Source: Cellulomonas gilvus ATCC 13127 (GTDB lineage: Bacteria > Actinomycetota > Actinomycetes > Actinomycetales > Cellulomonadaceae). From it: a stretch of 64,000 nucleotides of DNA. The notes under the pieces are model-generated. The model worked only from the letters and a program-made list of their open reading frames with translations. It did not search any database and was not told the DNA's origin. Shown in pieces: positions 16,588-24,677 of the stretch. Position numbers and translations under genes: made by a program. Numbering within the stretch: position 1 is the first letter of the stretch; each line of letters starts with the position of its first letter. The stretch lies in the NCBI RefSeq assembly GCF_000218545.1, contig NC_015671.1, positions 558,001-622,000 on the forward strand, in the 5' to 3' direction.

Positions 16588-17840
16588 GGCGCATCCGTGA
16601 CGTGGAGGGCCGGGTAGTCGGTGGCCGTCAGCTTCCAGCCCTGTCCGCGCACGGGCGTGAGGTCGACGGCGACCTGCGCGGCGTCGATGAACAGCTGGCC
16701 GGAGCGCAACGAGGGCGAGAAGGTCAGCAGGACGCTGACGTGGTCCGCATCGGGCATGTCCGTCTCGGACGAGACGACGAATGAGCTCGCCTGCCGGACG
16801 GCCTCCTGGACCTCGTCGGGCACATCTGCCTCGTGCGCGGGCGAGACGAGCGCGGACGCGGCGCTCGTGTCCTTCGACCGGACGGCTTCGAGCCATGCCG
16901 TGGTCACCTGGCGTGAGTTGTTCCCGGCCGCCGTGGCCTCGCGCCAGTCGGGGCTCCATCGCCAGGGCACCGAGGACACGCCGAAGGCGGCGGTCAGTCC
17001 GCCGATCAGCGTCGCGACGATCAACCCAGCCGCCGGGACGAGCACCCGGCGGCGTGTCGGCGCCGCGCTGCCGCGGTGCAGCGGGAGCGCGGCCGACCAG
17101 GCCCACGCGCCGGCGAGCCACAGGGCGAGCACGGCGAACAGGAGCGCCGGCGGTTGCACGGTGTAGGTGCTCGTGTGCGCACCGAGGTACGTGCCGGAGT
17201 TGCCGCTCGTCAGCCCACGCACGGCTCCGAACGGGAGCAGCCCGAGCGCTGACTGAGCCGTCTCGGAACGCGAGTAGATGCCCGCCATGAACGGGAAGCC
17301 CGGCAGCTGAAGCAGCAGGAGGACGGCGATCGCGGTGGGCGTCTTGCGAGCGATGAGCCCCGCCGCGACACCGAGCACGCCGACGAGAGCCATCGCGGCC
17401 AGCGTGCGCAGCACGTTCGCCGCCAGGCCACGGTCCAGGTCGCTCGACCAGTGCGGTGAGTGTGACCGGACGACGCCGCTCACCAGGACCCCGACCAGCA
17501 CCAGGGCCCCGCCCGCGACACCGCTGACCAGGCCGGCGAACCACGCCGCACGGTGCTGGGCGGTCCACGATGCACCGAACGGCACGGTGACCTCGGCGAG
17601 CCGCGCGACCGACCCTCCGAGGACTGCAGCAAGCAGGGAGACCGCAAGGACGCCGTACACATCGATCGCGTCCTTGGCCAGGACGAGCCAACGGAGCGGC
17701 CCGCTCGCGGTGTCGATGGCGTCCGCCAAGGTGCCGACGGCGCCCACGAGGATGCAGGCGCCCAGCATGGTCAGCGACGACGGCGTCACCGAAGCTGCGC
17801 GCACCAGACGGGTGGCCACGGGGGCCGGGTGACGGCTCAC
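16584..17840 (-). CDS. ABC-operon membrane protein with C-terminal extracytoplasmic domain
   Basis: The product is 418 residues. Residues about 1-270 carry multiple membrane segments, including AIAVLLLLQLPGFPFMAG, resembling permeases of the ABC-2 type. The last about 150 residues form a soluble, probably extracellular domain with a mixed alpha/beta composition (TTAWLEAVRSKDTSAASAL; VSVLLTFSPSLRSG). The GTG start overlaps the ATPase stop (GTGA, 17837-17840). It likely pairs with the ATPase to move or sense a surface substrate, possibly the small secreted protein of the same operon; that link is inference. Confidence 0.7.
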   Translation of the reverse strand: MSRHPAPVATRLVRAASVTPSSLTMLGACILVGAVGTLADAIDTASGPLRWLVLAKDAIDVYGVLAVSLLAAVLGGSVARLAEVTVPFGASWTAQHRAAWFAGLVSGVAGGALVLVGVLVSGVVRSHSPHWSSDLDRGLAANVLRTLAAMALVGVLGVAAGLIARKTPTAIAVLLLLQLPGFPFMAGIYSRSETAQSALGLLPFGAVRGLTSGNSGTYLGAHTSTYTVQPPALLFAVLALWLAGAWAWSAALPLHRGSAAPTRRRVLVPAAGLIVATLIGGLTAAFGVSSVPWRWSPDWREATAAGNNSRQVTTAWLEAVRSKDTSAASALVSPAHEADVPDEVQEAVRQASSFVVSSETDMPDADHVSVLLTFSPSLRSGQLFIDAAQVAVDLTPVRGQGWKLTATDYPALHVTDAP

Positions 17841-18445
17841 GAGGCCGCCAGCTGGTGGACGCGCGCGCCGAGGCGGGCGACGAACTGCGCATCGTGCGTC
17901 GACACGACGACCGCGGCACCGCGTTGGACCAGCTCGCTCACCGTGTCCGCGAGTGCGCCGACGCCGCTGTCGTCCACGGCGATCGTGGGCTCGTCGAGGA
18001 CGAGCAGCTGCGGCTGTGCGACGAGGACCCTGGCCAGTCCGAGCCGCTGCTTCATCCCGCGCGAGTAGGCGCGGACGGGCACCCGGCTGGTGCTCGAGAG
18101 CCCGACCCGCTCGAGCGCAGCCGGGACCTGGTCGGGATCGGTCGCGAACGGCCGCAGGTTCGCCGGGCCCGACGACGACTCCCAGAACACTGGACGGTCG
18201 GGGAGGTACGCGGTCCGTTGCGGAGGGTTGGCCGGGGCGGGCACCTGGCCGAAGATCTCCGCCCTGCCACCCGACGTGGAGATGAGCCCCAGCATGGCGA
18301 GCAGCAGCGTCGTCTTGCCGCACCCGTTCGGCCCGACGAGGGCGACGGCCTCGCCTCGGCGCGCGACGAGGCTCAGCGGTCCGATCTCTCGCATCCCGCG
18401 CAAGACGCGAAGGTCGTGCGTCTGGAGGGCGACCTCGTCGTTCAT
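17837..18445 (-). CDS. ABC transporter ATP-binding protein
   Basis: A compact 202-residue nucleotide-binding domain with Walker A GPNGCGKTT, a degenerate signature YSRGMKQR in place of LSGGQ, Walker B LLVLDEP and switch His in STHD. GGAAGGA precedes the ATG at 18443-18445, which overlaps the upstream gene's stop. Length and signature fit ATPases of ABC-2/bacteriocin-type exporters. It energises the membrane proteins encoded directly downstream. Confidence 0.92.
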   Translation of the reverse strand: MNDEVALQTHDLRVLRGMREIGPLSLVARRGEAVALVGPNGCGKTTLLLAMLGLISTSGGRAEIFGQVPAPANPPQRTAYLPDRPVFWESSSGPANLRPFATDPDQVPAALERVGLSSTSRVPVRAYSRGMKQRLGLARVLVAQPQLLVLDEPTIAVDDSGVGALADTVSELVQRGAAVVVSTHDAQFVARLGARVHQLAAS

Positions 18446-19632
18446 CGGTGGTCCTTCCACATCAGAGGGGTGCCTGTGGCTCCGATCCACCACGGCTGCC
18501 CGTCGCCCAGGCACCCGCCGAGCTGAACCGGGCCCTCGACCGAGGAGACGGCCGTGCCGTTCACGGTGGCTTTGCGATCCCGCCACGACACCCAGTCGCC
18601 ATTGGGGCAGAGGGCTCCTTGGTCGACGTCGGCGATCGCTTGCTCCGGGGCGCGGGTGCCTCCCTGGACACGGATCAGGGAGCCTGCGACCCCGTCGGGG
18701 TCGGCGGGGTCTGCCGCAAGGACGCTCAAGGTGTCACCGTCGATCGCGCAAGCCCGAACCGCCACGTCGGTCGAGATTCCCGTCTCCCACTGCTCGTCTG
18801 CCTCGTCTGACCGCTGCATGAGTGCCACGTACCCGCCTGCGGTGGGGATGACGGCGGCGGACGAGCGGGCATCGGGCGACAGACAGGCCAGCGCGGCGGA
18901 GCCAGCTCCACTGGCGACGGCCCCGTCGGCGCTCCGGAGGCTCCCCTTTGCTCCCGTCATCGTCAGGGCTTCCCACTGTCCCGGCTGCAGGGCGCCACCG
19001 GTCGTCGCAGCGATGAGGGACGTCGCATCGGTGGACGACGCGAACGCGCCCGAGGCGACCTGATAGGGCGTGAGGTCGAGCTCCCGGGCAGCGGCTCGCG
19101 ACATGCCGGCCCGAGCGATGTCGTCGATGTTCCTCAAGCGGACCGAGCCGTCGTCCGTGGTCGTGGCGAGCCACGTCAGACCCTGGGCCGTGCTGATCGC
19201 CGCTTGCCCGGGCGACCCGTGAACCGTCTGGAGCCAGCGTTCGCCCGTGGGTGGATCGAGCGGTGTGTCGCCGCCGATCCCGTGCAGCGTCAACTCCCCG
19301 TTGCGTTCAACCACGATCTGCGTGCAGTCATCAGCGCACCCCAGCACCGCTGCCCTCGCCGGGACGAGCCAGGTCCAGTCGCTGTCCCGGCCCCACGCGG
19401 CGCTCGCCGCCGTCAGCCTCGTCCCGTTCAGGGTCAGGGTGAGGGCGTGGCCTGGTGCCGCGAACGCGGCAGCGACCACTCCTGAGGCCTCCTCAGGGCT
19501 CTCGCCGGGCTGGTGGACGCTGGTGATCCCGCTCAGGCCGGTACGGGTCACCGCGAGCAGCCCCGCGATCGCCAACGGCACCAGCAGGGCCGAGAGGCGG
19601 ACGCGGGGCTGCACGGTCGTGCGAGGTGCCAC
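18442..19632 (-). CDS. exported or membrane-anchored beta-rich protein of the ABC operon
   Basis: A 396-residue protein with an N-terminal signal anchor (LSALLVPLAIAGLLAVT) followed by a long beta-rich region. Recurrent Gly/Trp/Asp-containing strands (GERWLQTVHGSPGQAAI, GLTWLATTTDDGSVRL) suggest a WD/YVTN-type propeller, though I cannot count blades reliably. Cys pairs (LGCADDC, ALCPNGDW) could form disulfides. The GTG start lies 3 bp after the secreted-protein stop, and its own stop overlaps the ATPase start. It is probably a surface partner of the ABC system. Confidence 0.67.
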   Translation of the reverse strand: MAPRTTVQPRVRLSALLVPLAIAGLLAVTRTGLSGITSVHQPGESPEEASGVVAAAFAAPGHALTLTLNGTRLTAASAAWGRDSDWTWLVPARAAVLGCADDCTQIVVERNGELTLHGIGGDTPLDPPTGERWLQTVHGSPGQAAISTAQGLTWLATTTDDGSVRLRNIDDIARAGMSRAAARELDLTPYQVASGAFASSTDATSLIAATTGGALQPGQWEALTMTGAKGSLRSADGAVASGAGSAALACLSPDARSSAAVIPTAGGYVALMQRSDEADEQWETGISTDVAVRACAIDGDTLSVLAADPADPDGVAGSLIRVQGGTRAPEQAIADVDQGALCPNGDWVSWRDRKATVNGTAVSSVEGPVQLGGCLGDGQPWWIGATGTPLMWKDHR

Positions 19633-19635
19633 AGG

Positions 19636-20127
19636 TCACCAGGTGGCGGTCGAGATGTGCAGCTTGGGGTCCGACTGGCTGGGGACGTCCGGAACCGCTT
19701 CCCACGAGATCTTCGTCTGGCCGATGTACGACGTCGACTTGCCGGGGCTGCGAGAGATCCACTGACCGACGGCGCCGTTGTCCGGGCTGCGCCAGTTGTC
19801 GGCGCCCGTGCGCCACCCGGTGGTGAACTTGTAGTAGTTCTCGTTGTTGGCCACGCCGTACTTCATGCCCGGAGTCACGGAGTAGTAGATCTTGTACGAC
19901 GACACGGTGCGGTATGCGGTCGAGTTCGTGTAGTACACGCGCGCCTTCGCGCACCGATGGCCGAGCAATGTGACGCCGGCGGAGTCGCAGCCGACGTCCG
20001 AGACGTAGTACTCGGCGAAGCAGTCCTGCCCTGAGTCGACGTAAGACGCCGGAGCACCCGAGGCGCTCGCCGTCACGAGCAATCCCATGACAGCCGCAGC
20101 GGCGCCAATCCTCACCATTCGATTCAT
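19636..20127 (-). CDS. small secreted Tyr-rich protein, first gene of the ABC operon
   Basis: A 163-residue product with a clear signal peptide (MNRMVRIGAAAAVMGLLVTASASGA). The mature chain of about 138 residues is rich in Tyr, Ser and Asn, with three Cys (QDCF, VGCD, HRCA). GGAG precedes the ATG at 20125-20127. It heads an operon with a sensor-like protein, an ABC ATPase and two membrane proteins, an arrangement like lactococcin-972-type bacteriocin loci. It lacks the sequence signature of that bacteriocin, so the antibacterial role is only a hypothesis. I recognise no domain. Confidence 0.7.
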   Translation of the reverse strand: MNRMVRIGAAAAVMGLLVTASASGAPASYVDSGQDCFAEYYVSDVGCDSAGVTLLGHRCAKARVYYTNSTAYRTVSSYKIYYSVTPGMKYGVANNENYYKFTTGWRTGADNWRSPDNGAVGQWISRSPGKSTSYIGQTKISWEAVPDVPSQSDPKLHISTATW

Positions 20128-20386
20128 CGTGATCTCCGTGGTCGGTGCCAGTTGGCTTACACACCGGCGAACGGTCACACGACTAGCGCTACGCCCCCCC
20201 AGCACGCAGAACGCTACCGGAGGCGACGTGCGTCCGAGGGCGGTTTCGCGCACCTCACTCGAGTGCATCTCGAACCAATTTTCCACGGCTCAGTCGGCGA
20301 TAAACTTCGTCGGGCTTCATCGGTACTTCAATCGATCAAGGGCATGACTCGTCGCCTGGTTATGGGAAGTTTGCGCACCGGACGCA

Positions 20387-20556
20387 GGGACGCGAGGGGC
20401 GAGGGTGATGGCGTGGTGGCGCGCCGGCCGTGGCGCTAGAGGGCAGGAGCCGTGCCGCCGGAGGGTGCGGGACCGGACCAGCCCGAGCCGGAGGACGACG
20501 AGCCTACGGCGGACGGCTGACCTGGCGTGTGCGGGAGTCGTGGGCCGACGCCGAGT
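20387..20556 (+). pseudogene. decayed partial duplicate of the SUFU-domain gene
   Basis: The stretch matches 21443-21576 plus 21791-21830 closely, including the ATG context (20408) and the segment encoding the Pro/Glu-rich N terminus. It lacks the roughly 214 bp between two GCTG tetramers of the intact gene (21577-21790). It also has a 1-bp loss near 20452 that shifts the frame. It therefore cannot encode the protein. Its antisense strand now supplies the last residues of the neighbouring minus-strand gene. Confidence 0.8.
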
Positions 20557-20920
20557 TCCCTGCATCGAGATCACCAGACTCCAGCGCCCACTCCTCTCCT
20601 TCCCACGTGAGCGCCTCGCATGACGCGAGGAGCAGGCCGGCCACGATGTTCCGGGAGATCCACCCCACAGGGTCTGCGATGCCAGCGGCGCTGAGGAGTC
20701 CCGAGACCGCCTCCGCCGTCATCGCCTCCAAGTCGTCAGGGGCTGGCAGCACGCCTTGAGCGCGAGCCGCGGAGAACACCGGGAAAGCGCCGCCGTCCTC
20801 TCGGAAGACCGTCCACACGACGTCTCCCGACGGCATGTCGGCGAACTCCCATCCCAGCCCGTCGCGCAGGCGGACGTCGCTCGCGACCGTGGCGTGAAAC
20901 CTGGAACGCCAGTCGGCCAT
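20504..20920 (-). CDS. hypothetical protein with a chimeric C terminus
   Basis: A 138-residue soluble protein starting MADWRSRFHATVASDVRLRD, mixed alpha/beta, with no motif I can name. The upstream open frame is Arg/Gly-rich and not gene-like, so I use the ATG at 20918-20920. The last about 17 residues (from SASAHDSRTRQ) are read antisense to the SUFU pseudogene remnant. The natural C terminus was therefore probably lost or extended when that duplication arose. Function unknown. Confidence 0.6.
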   Translation of the reverse strand: MADWRSRFHATVASDVRLRDGLGWEFADMPSGDVVWTVFREDGGAFPVFSAARAQGVLPAPDDLEAMTAEAVSGLLSAAGIADPVGWISRNIVAGLLLASCEALTWEGEEWALESGDLDAGNSASAHDSRTRQVSRPP

Positions 20921-21463
20921 GCCCACGCCCCGCCTCTCGTCACCGTCGCTGGCACGGCTCGGCAGGGCCGCGAGCGGGCTTCCATCGCACCCGCAGTGCG
21001 AGGTAAGCCCCGGACCCGGCCCGGCTCGAACGGGCTGCCACCCTCTCCAGCTGCGGGCAGGGCGCGCCCTTACCGGGTAGTCGCGCCTTGGGCGGGCTCG
21101 CGCCAACTGTACGAAGCGACACCCCGTCGGGCGACGGGTTTCAGGACTCGATGCCCGGCGCCGCCAGGATCAGCCGACTCTGAGGATTGCCCGGGGGACG
21201 GGCGGAACGCGACCGTCACCATCGTCGCGGAATGCGTTCCGACGAGTGCGAGCAGTTCTGCAGTTGAGCCGCCGGAGTGACTGCGGACCCGCTTGACGGC
21301 CCATCCCTCGTCAACGATGGTCGTCGTCTCTCGATGTCGCACTGCGGCGCCAGACCACGGTGGCCGTCGCGCTGATCAGTGGCCCGTGGGTCCACCTCAC
21401 GCCTCGCTCGCGTGTGGGAGGCTGCCGCCGCAGACGTAACTGGGACGCGAGGGGGCGAGGGCG
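20921..21463. other. gene-free interval
   Basis: Open frames exist on both strands (for example 21070-21342 minus), but none has an RBS, a recognisable motif or consistent codon bias. The interval separates the hypothetical gene from the SUFU-domain gene. I see no clear hairpin terminator or repeat other than the start of the region duplicated at 20387. Confidence 0.5.
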
Positions 21464-22159
21464 ATGGCATGGTGGCGCGCTGGGCGTGGCGGTGGAGGGC
21501 AGGAGCCCGTGCCGCCGGAGGGGCCGGCACCGGACCAGCCCGAGCCGGAGGACGACGAGCCGACGGCGGACGGCTGGGACGCCATCGACGCGGCGTTCCG
21601 CGCGGTGTACGGCGAGCAGTCGCCGCGACACGTCGGCTACTCCCCGGGCCGGGCGTTCGGCTCGGTGCTCCAGGGGTGCAGCGCCTATCGCGCCGACGAC
21701 CACTGGCACTACGTGACGTACGGCCTGAGCAACCTCTTCGACGACGACGAGGGCGCGAACGACGGTTTCAGCGGGTGGGGCTACGAGCTGACCTGGCGCG
21801 TGCGGGAGTCGCGCGCCGACGCCGAGCCGCCGTCGTGGCCGTTCGCGGTGATCCAGCAGGTGGCGAAGGCGGCGTCCGACGGCGGGATCCTCCTCGCGGA
21901 GGGAAGCCGACTCGCGGTCGGCGGGCCGGTGACCGGTCACCCCCACACCGGCGGTCCCGACACCCCGCTGACCGGCCTGCTGCTGACGACGGACCCCGAG
22001 CTGGGCGAGATCGAGACCGTCAACGGTCGAGTGCGCTTCCTTCAGCTCGTCCCGGTCGACGCGGCGACGATGGCGCTCGCCCAGGAGACGAGCCCGGCCG
22101 CGGTGATCGAGCGGATGCGGCAGGAGGACGCGCTGACGGTGACGGTCGTCGGTGACTGA
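21464..22159 (+). CDS. suppressor-of-fused (SUFU) domain protein
   Basis: A 231-residue protein with an acidic Pro/Glu-rich leader (PEGPAPDQPEPEDDEPT) and a SUFU-type domain. Landmarks are HWHYVTYGLSNLF, SGWGYELTWRVRE and a C-terminal segment with LVPVDAATMALAQE. Bacterial SUFU proteins occur in immunity or peptidoglycan-linked contexts in other species; no such role is shown here. A purine-rich GAGGGGGCGAGGG precedes the ATG. A truncated frameshifted copy lies 1 kb upstream. Cytosolic; not evidently in an operon. Confidence 0.85.
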   Translation: MAWWRAGRGGGGQEPVPPEGPAPDQPEPEDDEPTADGWDAIDAAFRAVYGEQSPRHVGYSPGRAFGSVLQGCSAYRADDHWHYVTYGLSNLFDDDEGANDGFSGWGYELTWRVRESRADAEPPSWPFAVIQQVAKAASDGGILLAEGSRLAVGGPVTGHPHTGGPDTPLTGLLLTTDPELGEIETVNGRVRFLQLVPVDAATMALAQETSPAAVIERMRQEDALTVTVVGD

Positions 22160-22388
22160 TCCGGCGCCGGTGCATCAGCGAGCCGCGGCTCCCGGCGTGG
22201 ACGAGCCCGGGCCTGCCTGCGGGTCTCGGAGCTCAGCGTGGTGCTGTCGGGAGTGCCCGTGCCGCACGGCGTCGACCTCGTCGGGTGGCGACCCAGACGG
22301 ATGTTGGCGTACAGATCTGCGGCGTGCGTAGCCGCGCGACGGTCGTTGGCAGCCAGCGGCCCGCACCACGGTGCTTGGATGGCTCTTC

Positions 22389-22874
22389 GTGACTGCACCC
22401 CGGTTGCGCCAGGCTGTGCGCGCCCTGCTTCTGGACGAGGACGACCGGGTCCTGCTCGTCCACTTCCGCTGGGAAGGCATCGAACCTGCTGACGGGTTCT
22501 GGGCCTGCCCCGGCGGGGGAGTGCACCACGGCGAGTCGCCGGAGGTGGCCCTGCGTCGAGAGCTGGCGGAAGAGCTGGGGCTCGAGGACGTCGACATCAT
22601 GGGACCCGTCTGGCGGCTCACCAGGCTGTTCCCGATGCCACCGCAGTGGGACGGGCAGACGGAGGTCACCTACCTCGCGCGGACTCCGCACTTCGAGCCG
22701 CGTCCCAGGGTCGACCTCCTCGCGGAGAACGTCCACGGCATCGGGTGGTTCTCGTCGTCCGACATCGCTGAGGGGGTCGCGGCGTTCAGCCCGAGGGACC
22801 TGAGCGAACAGCTGACACGGGTCGTGGTTCACGGCGTGCCTCCAGCGCCGCGCGAGATCCCCGCACTGGGCTGA
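22389..22874 (+). CDS. Nudix hydrolase
   Basis: A 161-residue protein with the complete Nudix box (GGGVHHGESPEVALRRELAE followed by ELGL), the metal-binding motif of nucleoside-diphosphate-X hydrolases. The core is preceded by a typical VRALLLDEDDRVLLV strand. The start is uncertain: GTG at 22389 gives the usual family length, and GTG at 22371 adds six residues. Neither has a good RBS. Substrate not predictable. It stands alone downstream of the SUFU gene. Confidence 0.9.
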   Translation: MTAPRLRQAVRALLLDEDDRVLLVHFRWEGIEPADGFWACPGGGVHHGESPEVALRRELAEELGLEDVDIMGPVWRLTRLFPMPPQWDGQTEVTYLARTPHFEPRPRVDLLAENVHGIGWFSSSDIAEGVAAFSPRDLSEQLTRVVVHGVPPAPREIPALG

Positions 22875-22945
22875 ACGCCGGCGGTGCAGCGGGTCCACAC
22901 CGGATGACCCCGCCTAGCGGGGCGGGCGCCGAGCGGTGCGCGACG

Positions 22946-23392
22946 TCAGGGGGTCGGGTCGGGTGACCGGAAGCCGCGAAAGACGCCGTCGGGGTCGGCC
23001 GAGTCGGCGAACGTGAAGAAGTCCATGTTCGCCAGGTCGAGGTTGGCGAGGATCGACTCGAGCTGGACGGGGACCACCCGGAAGGTCCGGCCGACCTGCT
23101 CGTTGTACTCGTTGAGGTCGATCAGCACGACCGTGTGGTCCCGCATCGTCTGCGCATCCGCGACGGCGAGCAGGGTCACGTAGCCGTCTCGCGGGAGCTG
23201 CACCAGGTCGGCCGGGCTGAGACCGTCGAGCTCGGGCGACTCGACGGGGTGCAGGGCTGCGCCGAAGCCCGTGTACCCGAGGTTCTCGTACACCGCGGTC
23301 GCAGCCGCGACGGCGGTCCGCCACGCGGCGTCGTCGGAGTAGTCGGTGCGCAGCAGGAGGGTGGCCGCCTCGGGCGGTTGCGACAGGCGCAT
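22946..23392 (-). CDS. DUF6924-like hypothetical protein
   Basis: A 148-residue soluble protein. The pattern LLLRTDYSDDAAW at the start, TLLAVADAQTMRDHTVVLIDL in the middle and the closing region FRVVPVQLESILANLDLANMDF match my memory of small actinobacterial DUF6924 proteins. These have no known activity. It is preceded on the same strand by the methyltransferase gene. Family assignment from memory of pattern only. Confidence 0.75.
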   Translation of the reverse strand: MRLSQPPEAATLLLRTDYSDDAAWRTAVAAATAVYENLGYTGFGAALHPVESPELDGLSPADLVQLPRDGYVTLLAVADAQTMRDHTVVLIDLNEYNEQVGRTFRVVPVQLESILANLDLANMDFFTFADSADPDGVFRGFRSPDPTP

Positions 23393-23455
23393 GCGGTCAG
23401 CCTAGAGACCCGATGTCGCGCCGGGGCGGCTTCTCGCGGGCGAGCGCGCGGGTCG

Positions 23456-24331
23456 TCAGGGGCGACGGGCCGTCAGGGTGAAGGTGGCGGGCAGGCGCTC
23501 GGGGCGGTCGGTCAGGCGGTACTCGCCGGTCGCGGGGTCGAGCGCCATGAGCCCGGGCAGGGCGTCCCACGGGGCGCTGTCGTGCTCGGTGAGCGAGGTC
23601 AGCTCGAGGCCGGCGTCCAGGACGGCGGTGACGATCTCGCCCAGGCCGTGGTTCCACTCCATGGAGCGCGGCTGCGCGACGGTGCCGGTGCCGCCGTAGG
23701 TCTGCTCGTCGTCCCAGACCAGGGGTGCGGGCTGCTCGAAGTACGGCAGCTCGAGCGCAGGCGTGGGCGCGCCGGGGCCGGTGATCCAGGGCTGCTGCGC
23801 GCGGTCGGGGTGCTCGGTGCCGACGGTCTGGGCGAGCGTCGCCAGCAGCAGGGGGTGGCCGTCGCGGACGAACAGTCGGCCGCCGGGGCGCAGGAGAGCG
23901 GCGACGGTCTGCGCCCAGCGCTGGATGCTCGGGAGCCAGCACAGGGCGCCGATGCCGGTGTAGACCAGGTCGAACTGCCGCCCGTCGAGCGCCTGCGGTG
24001 CGGCGTACACGTCGGACTGGACGTAGTCGATCGCGGCCCCGGCGCGCTGGGCGAGGGAGCGTGCCTCGTCGAGCGAGCCGCCGGACAGGTCCACGCCCGT
24101 GACGCGCGCGCCCAGCCGCGCCAGGCTCAGGGTGTCGGTGCCGATGTGGCACTGCAGGTGGACCACGTCGAGGCCGTCCACGCTGCCGAGGCGGGGCCGG
24201 TCGAACGTGACGACGTCGGACAGGCGCTCCGGGTCGGCGAGCAGGGCCTCGATGCCGTAGCCCCGGGCGTGCACGGCGGCGCGGCTGTCCCAGTTGGTGC
24301 GGTTGACGTCCAGGTACTCGTCGGTGGTCAC
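23456..24331 (-). CDS. class I SAM-dependent methyltransferase
   Basis: A 291-residue protein. Residues about 45-75 contain the SAM-binding loop (VVHLQCHIGTDTLSLARLG) and the acidic end of strand 2 (VTGVDLSG). Post-motif II is LVYTGIGALCWLP and the substrate lid lies in the C-terminal half. The start is GTG at 24329-24331, with TACCGT 8 nt upstream suggesting a short or absent leader. The much longer open frame upstream is antisense to the SNF2 gene and not real. Substrate unknown. Confidence 0.88.
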   Translation of the reverse strand: MTTDEYLDVNRTNWDSRAAVHARGYGIEALLADPERLSDVVTFDRPRLGSVDGLDVVHLQCHIGTDTLSLARLGARVTGVDLSGGSLDEARSLAQRAGAAIDYVQSDVYAAPQALDGRQFDLVYTGIGALCWLPSIQRWAQTVAALLRPGGRLFVRDGHPLLLATLAQTVGTEHPDRAQQPWITGPGAPTPALELPYFEQPAPLVWDDEQTYGGTGTVAQPRSMEWNHGLGEIVTAVLDAGLELTSLTEHDSAPWDALPGLMALDPATGEYRLTDRPERLPATFTLTARRP

Positions 24332-24677
24332 GGCCCGGGACGGTAGCAGCGCGGCGCGTCGGACCGCCCGCGGATCAGCGGGGGCGTCGGGCTGGCGTAC
24401 CGTGTGCACTCGTCGGGGTGCGCGTCTGTGCGGCCGCGACGGGTGTTCACCGTCACCGGGGAGTGCCGAGGAGAGCCGACGGCCCTCCCGGCGGGTCGAC
24501 GGTCGCGGACGTCGGCGTCGCGGGTGTGGCCGGATGGGGCCGGCCGCCGGACGACGAGCACGGCCACGAGCCTGCGCGCAGCGGGGTGCGTCCTGCACCG
24601 GGTCCGCGCGGGCGTCGTGGGCTGTGTGGGCTGCACGTCTGCGGTGCGGGCACCCGCTGTCGCGCGAAGGAGGAGAT
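24332..24677. other. intergenic region between divergent methyltransferase and SNF2 genes
   Basis: About 350 bp of promoter region serving two divergent genes. Open frames cross it on the plus strand, but their translations are Arg/Gly-rich without motifs. I see no repeat or stable hairpin. The SNF2 RBS (AAGGAGGAG) lies at its right edge. Confidence 0.45.

Noticed and set aside
19636-20127. Lactococcin-972 family bacteriocin
   Set aside because: The operon layout is similar, but the mature sequence lacks the family's Trp/Tyr/His pattern and is longer. Left as a secreted protein of unknown function.
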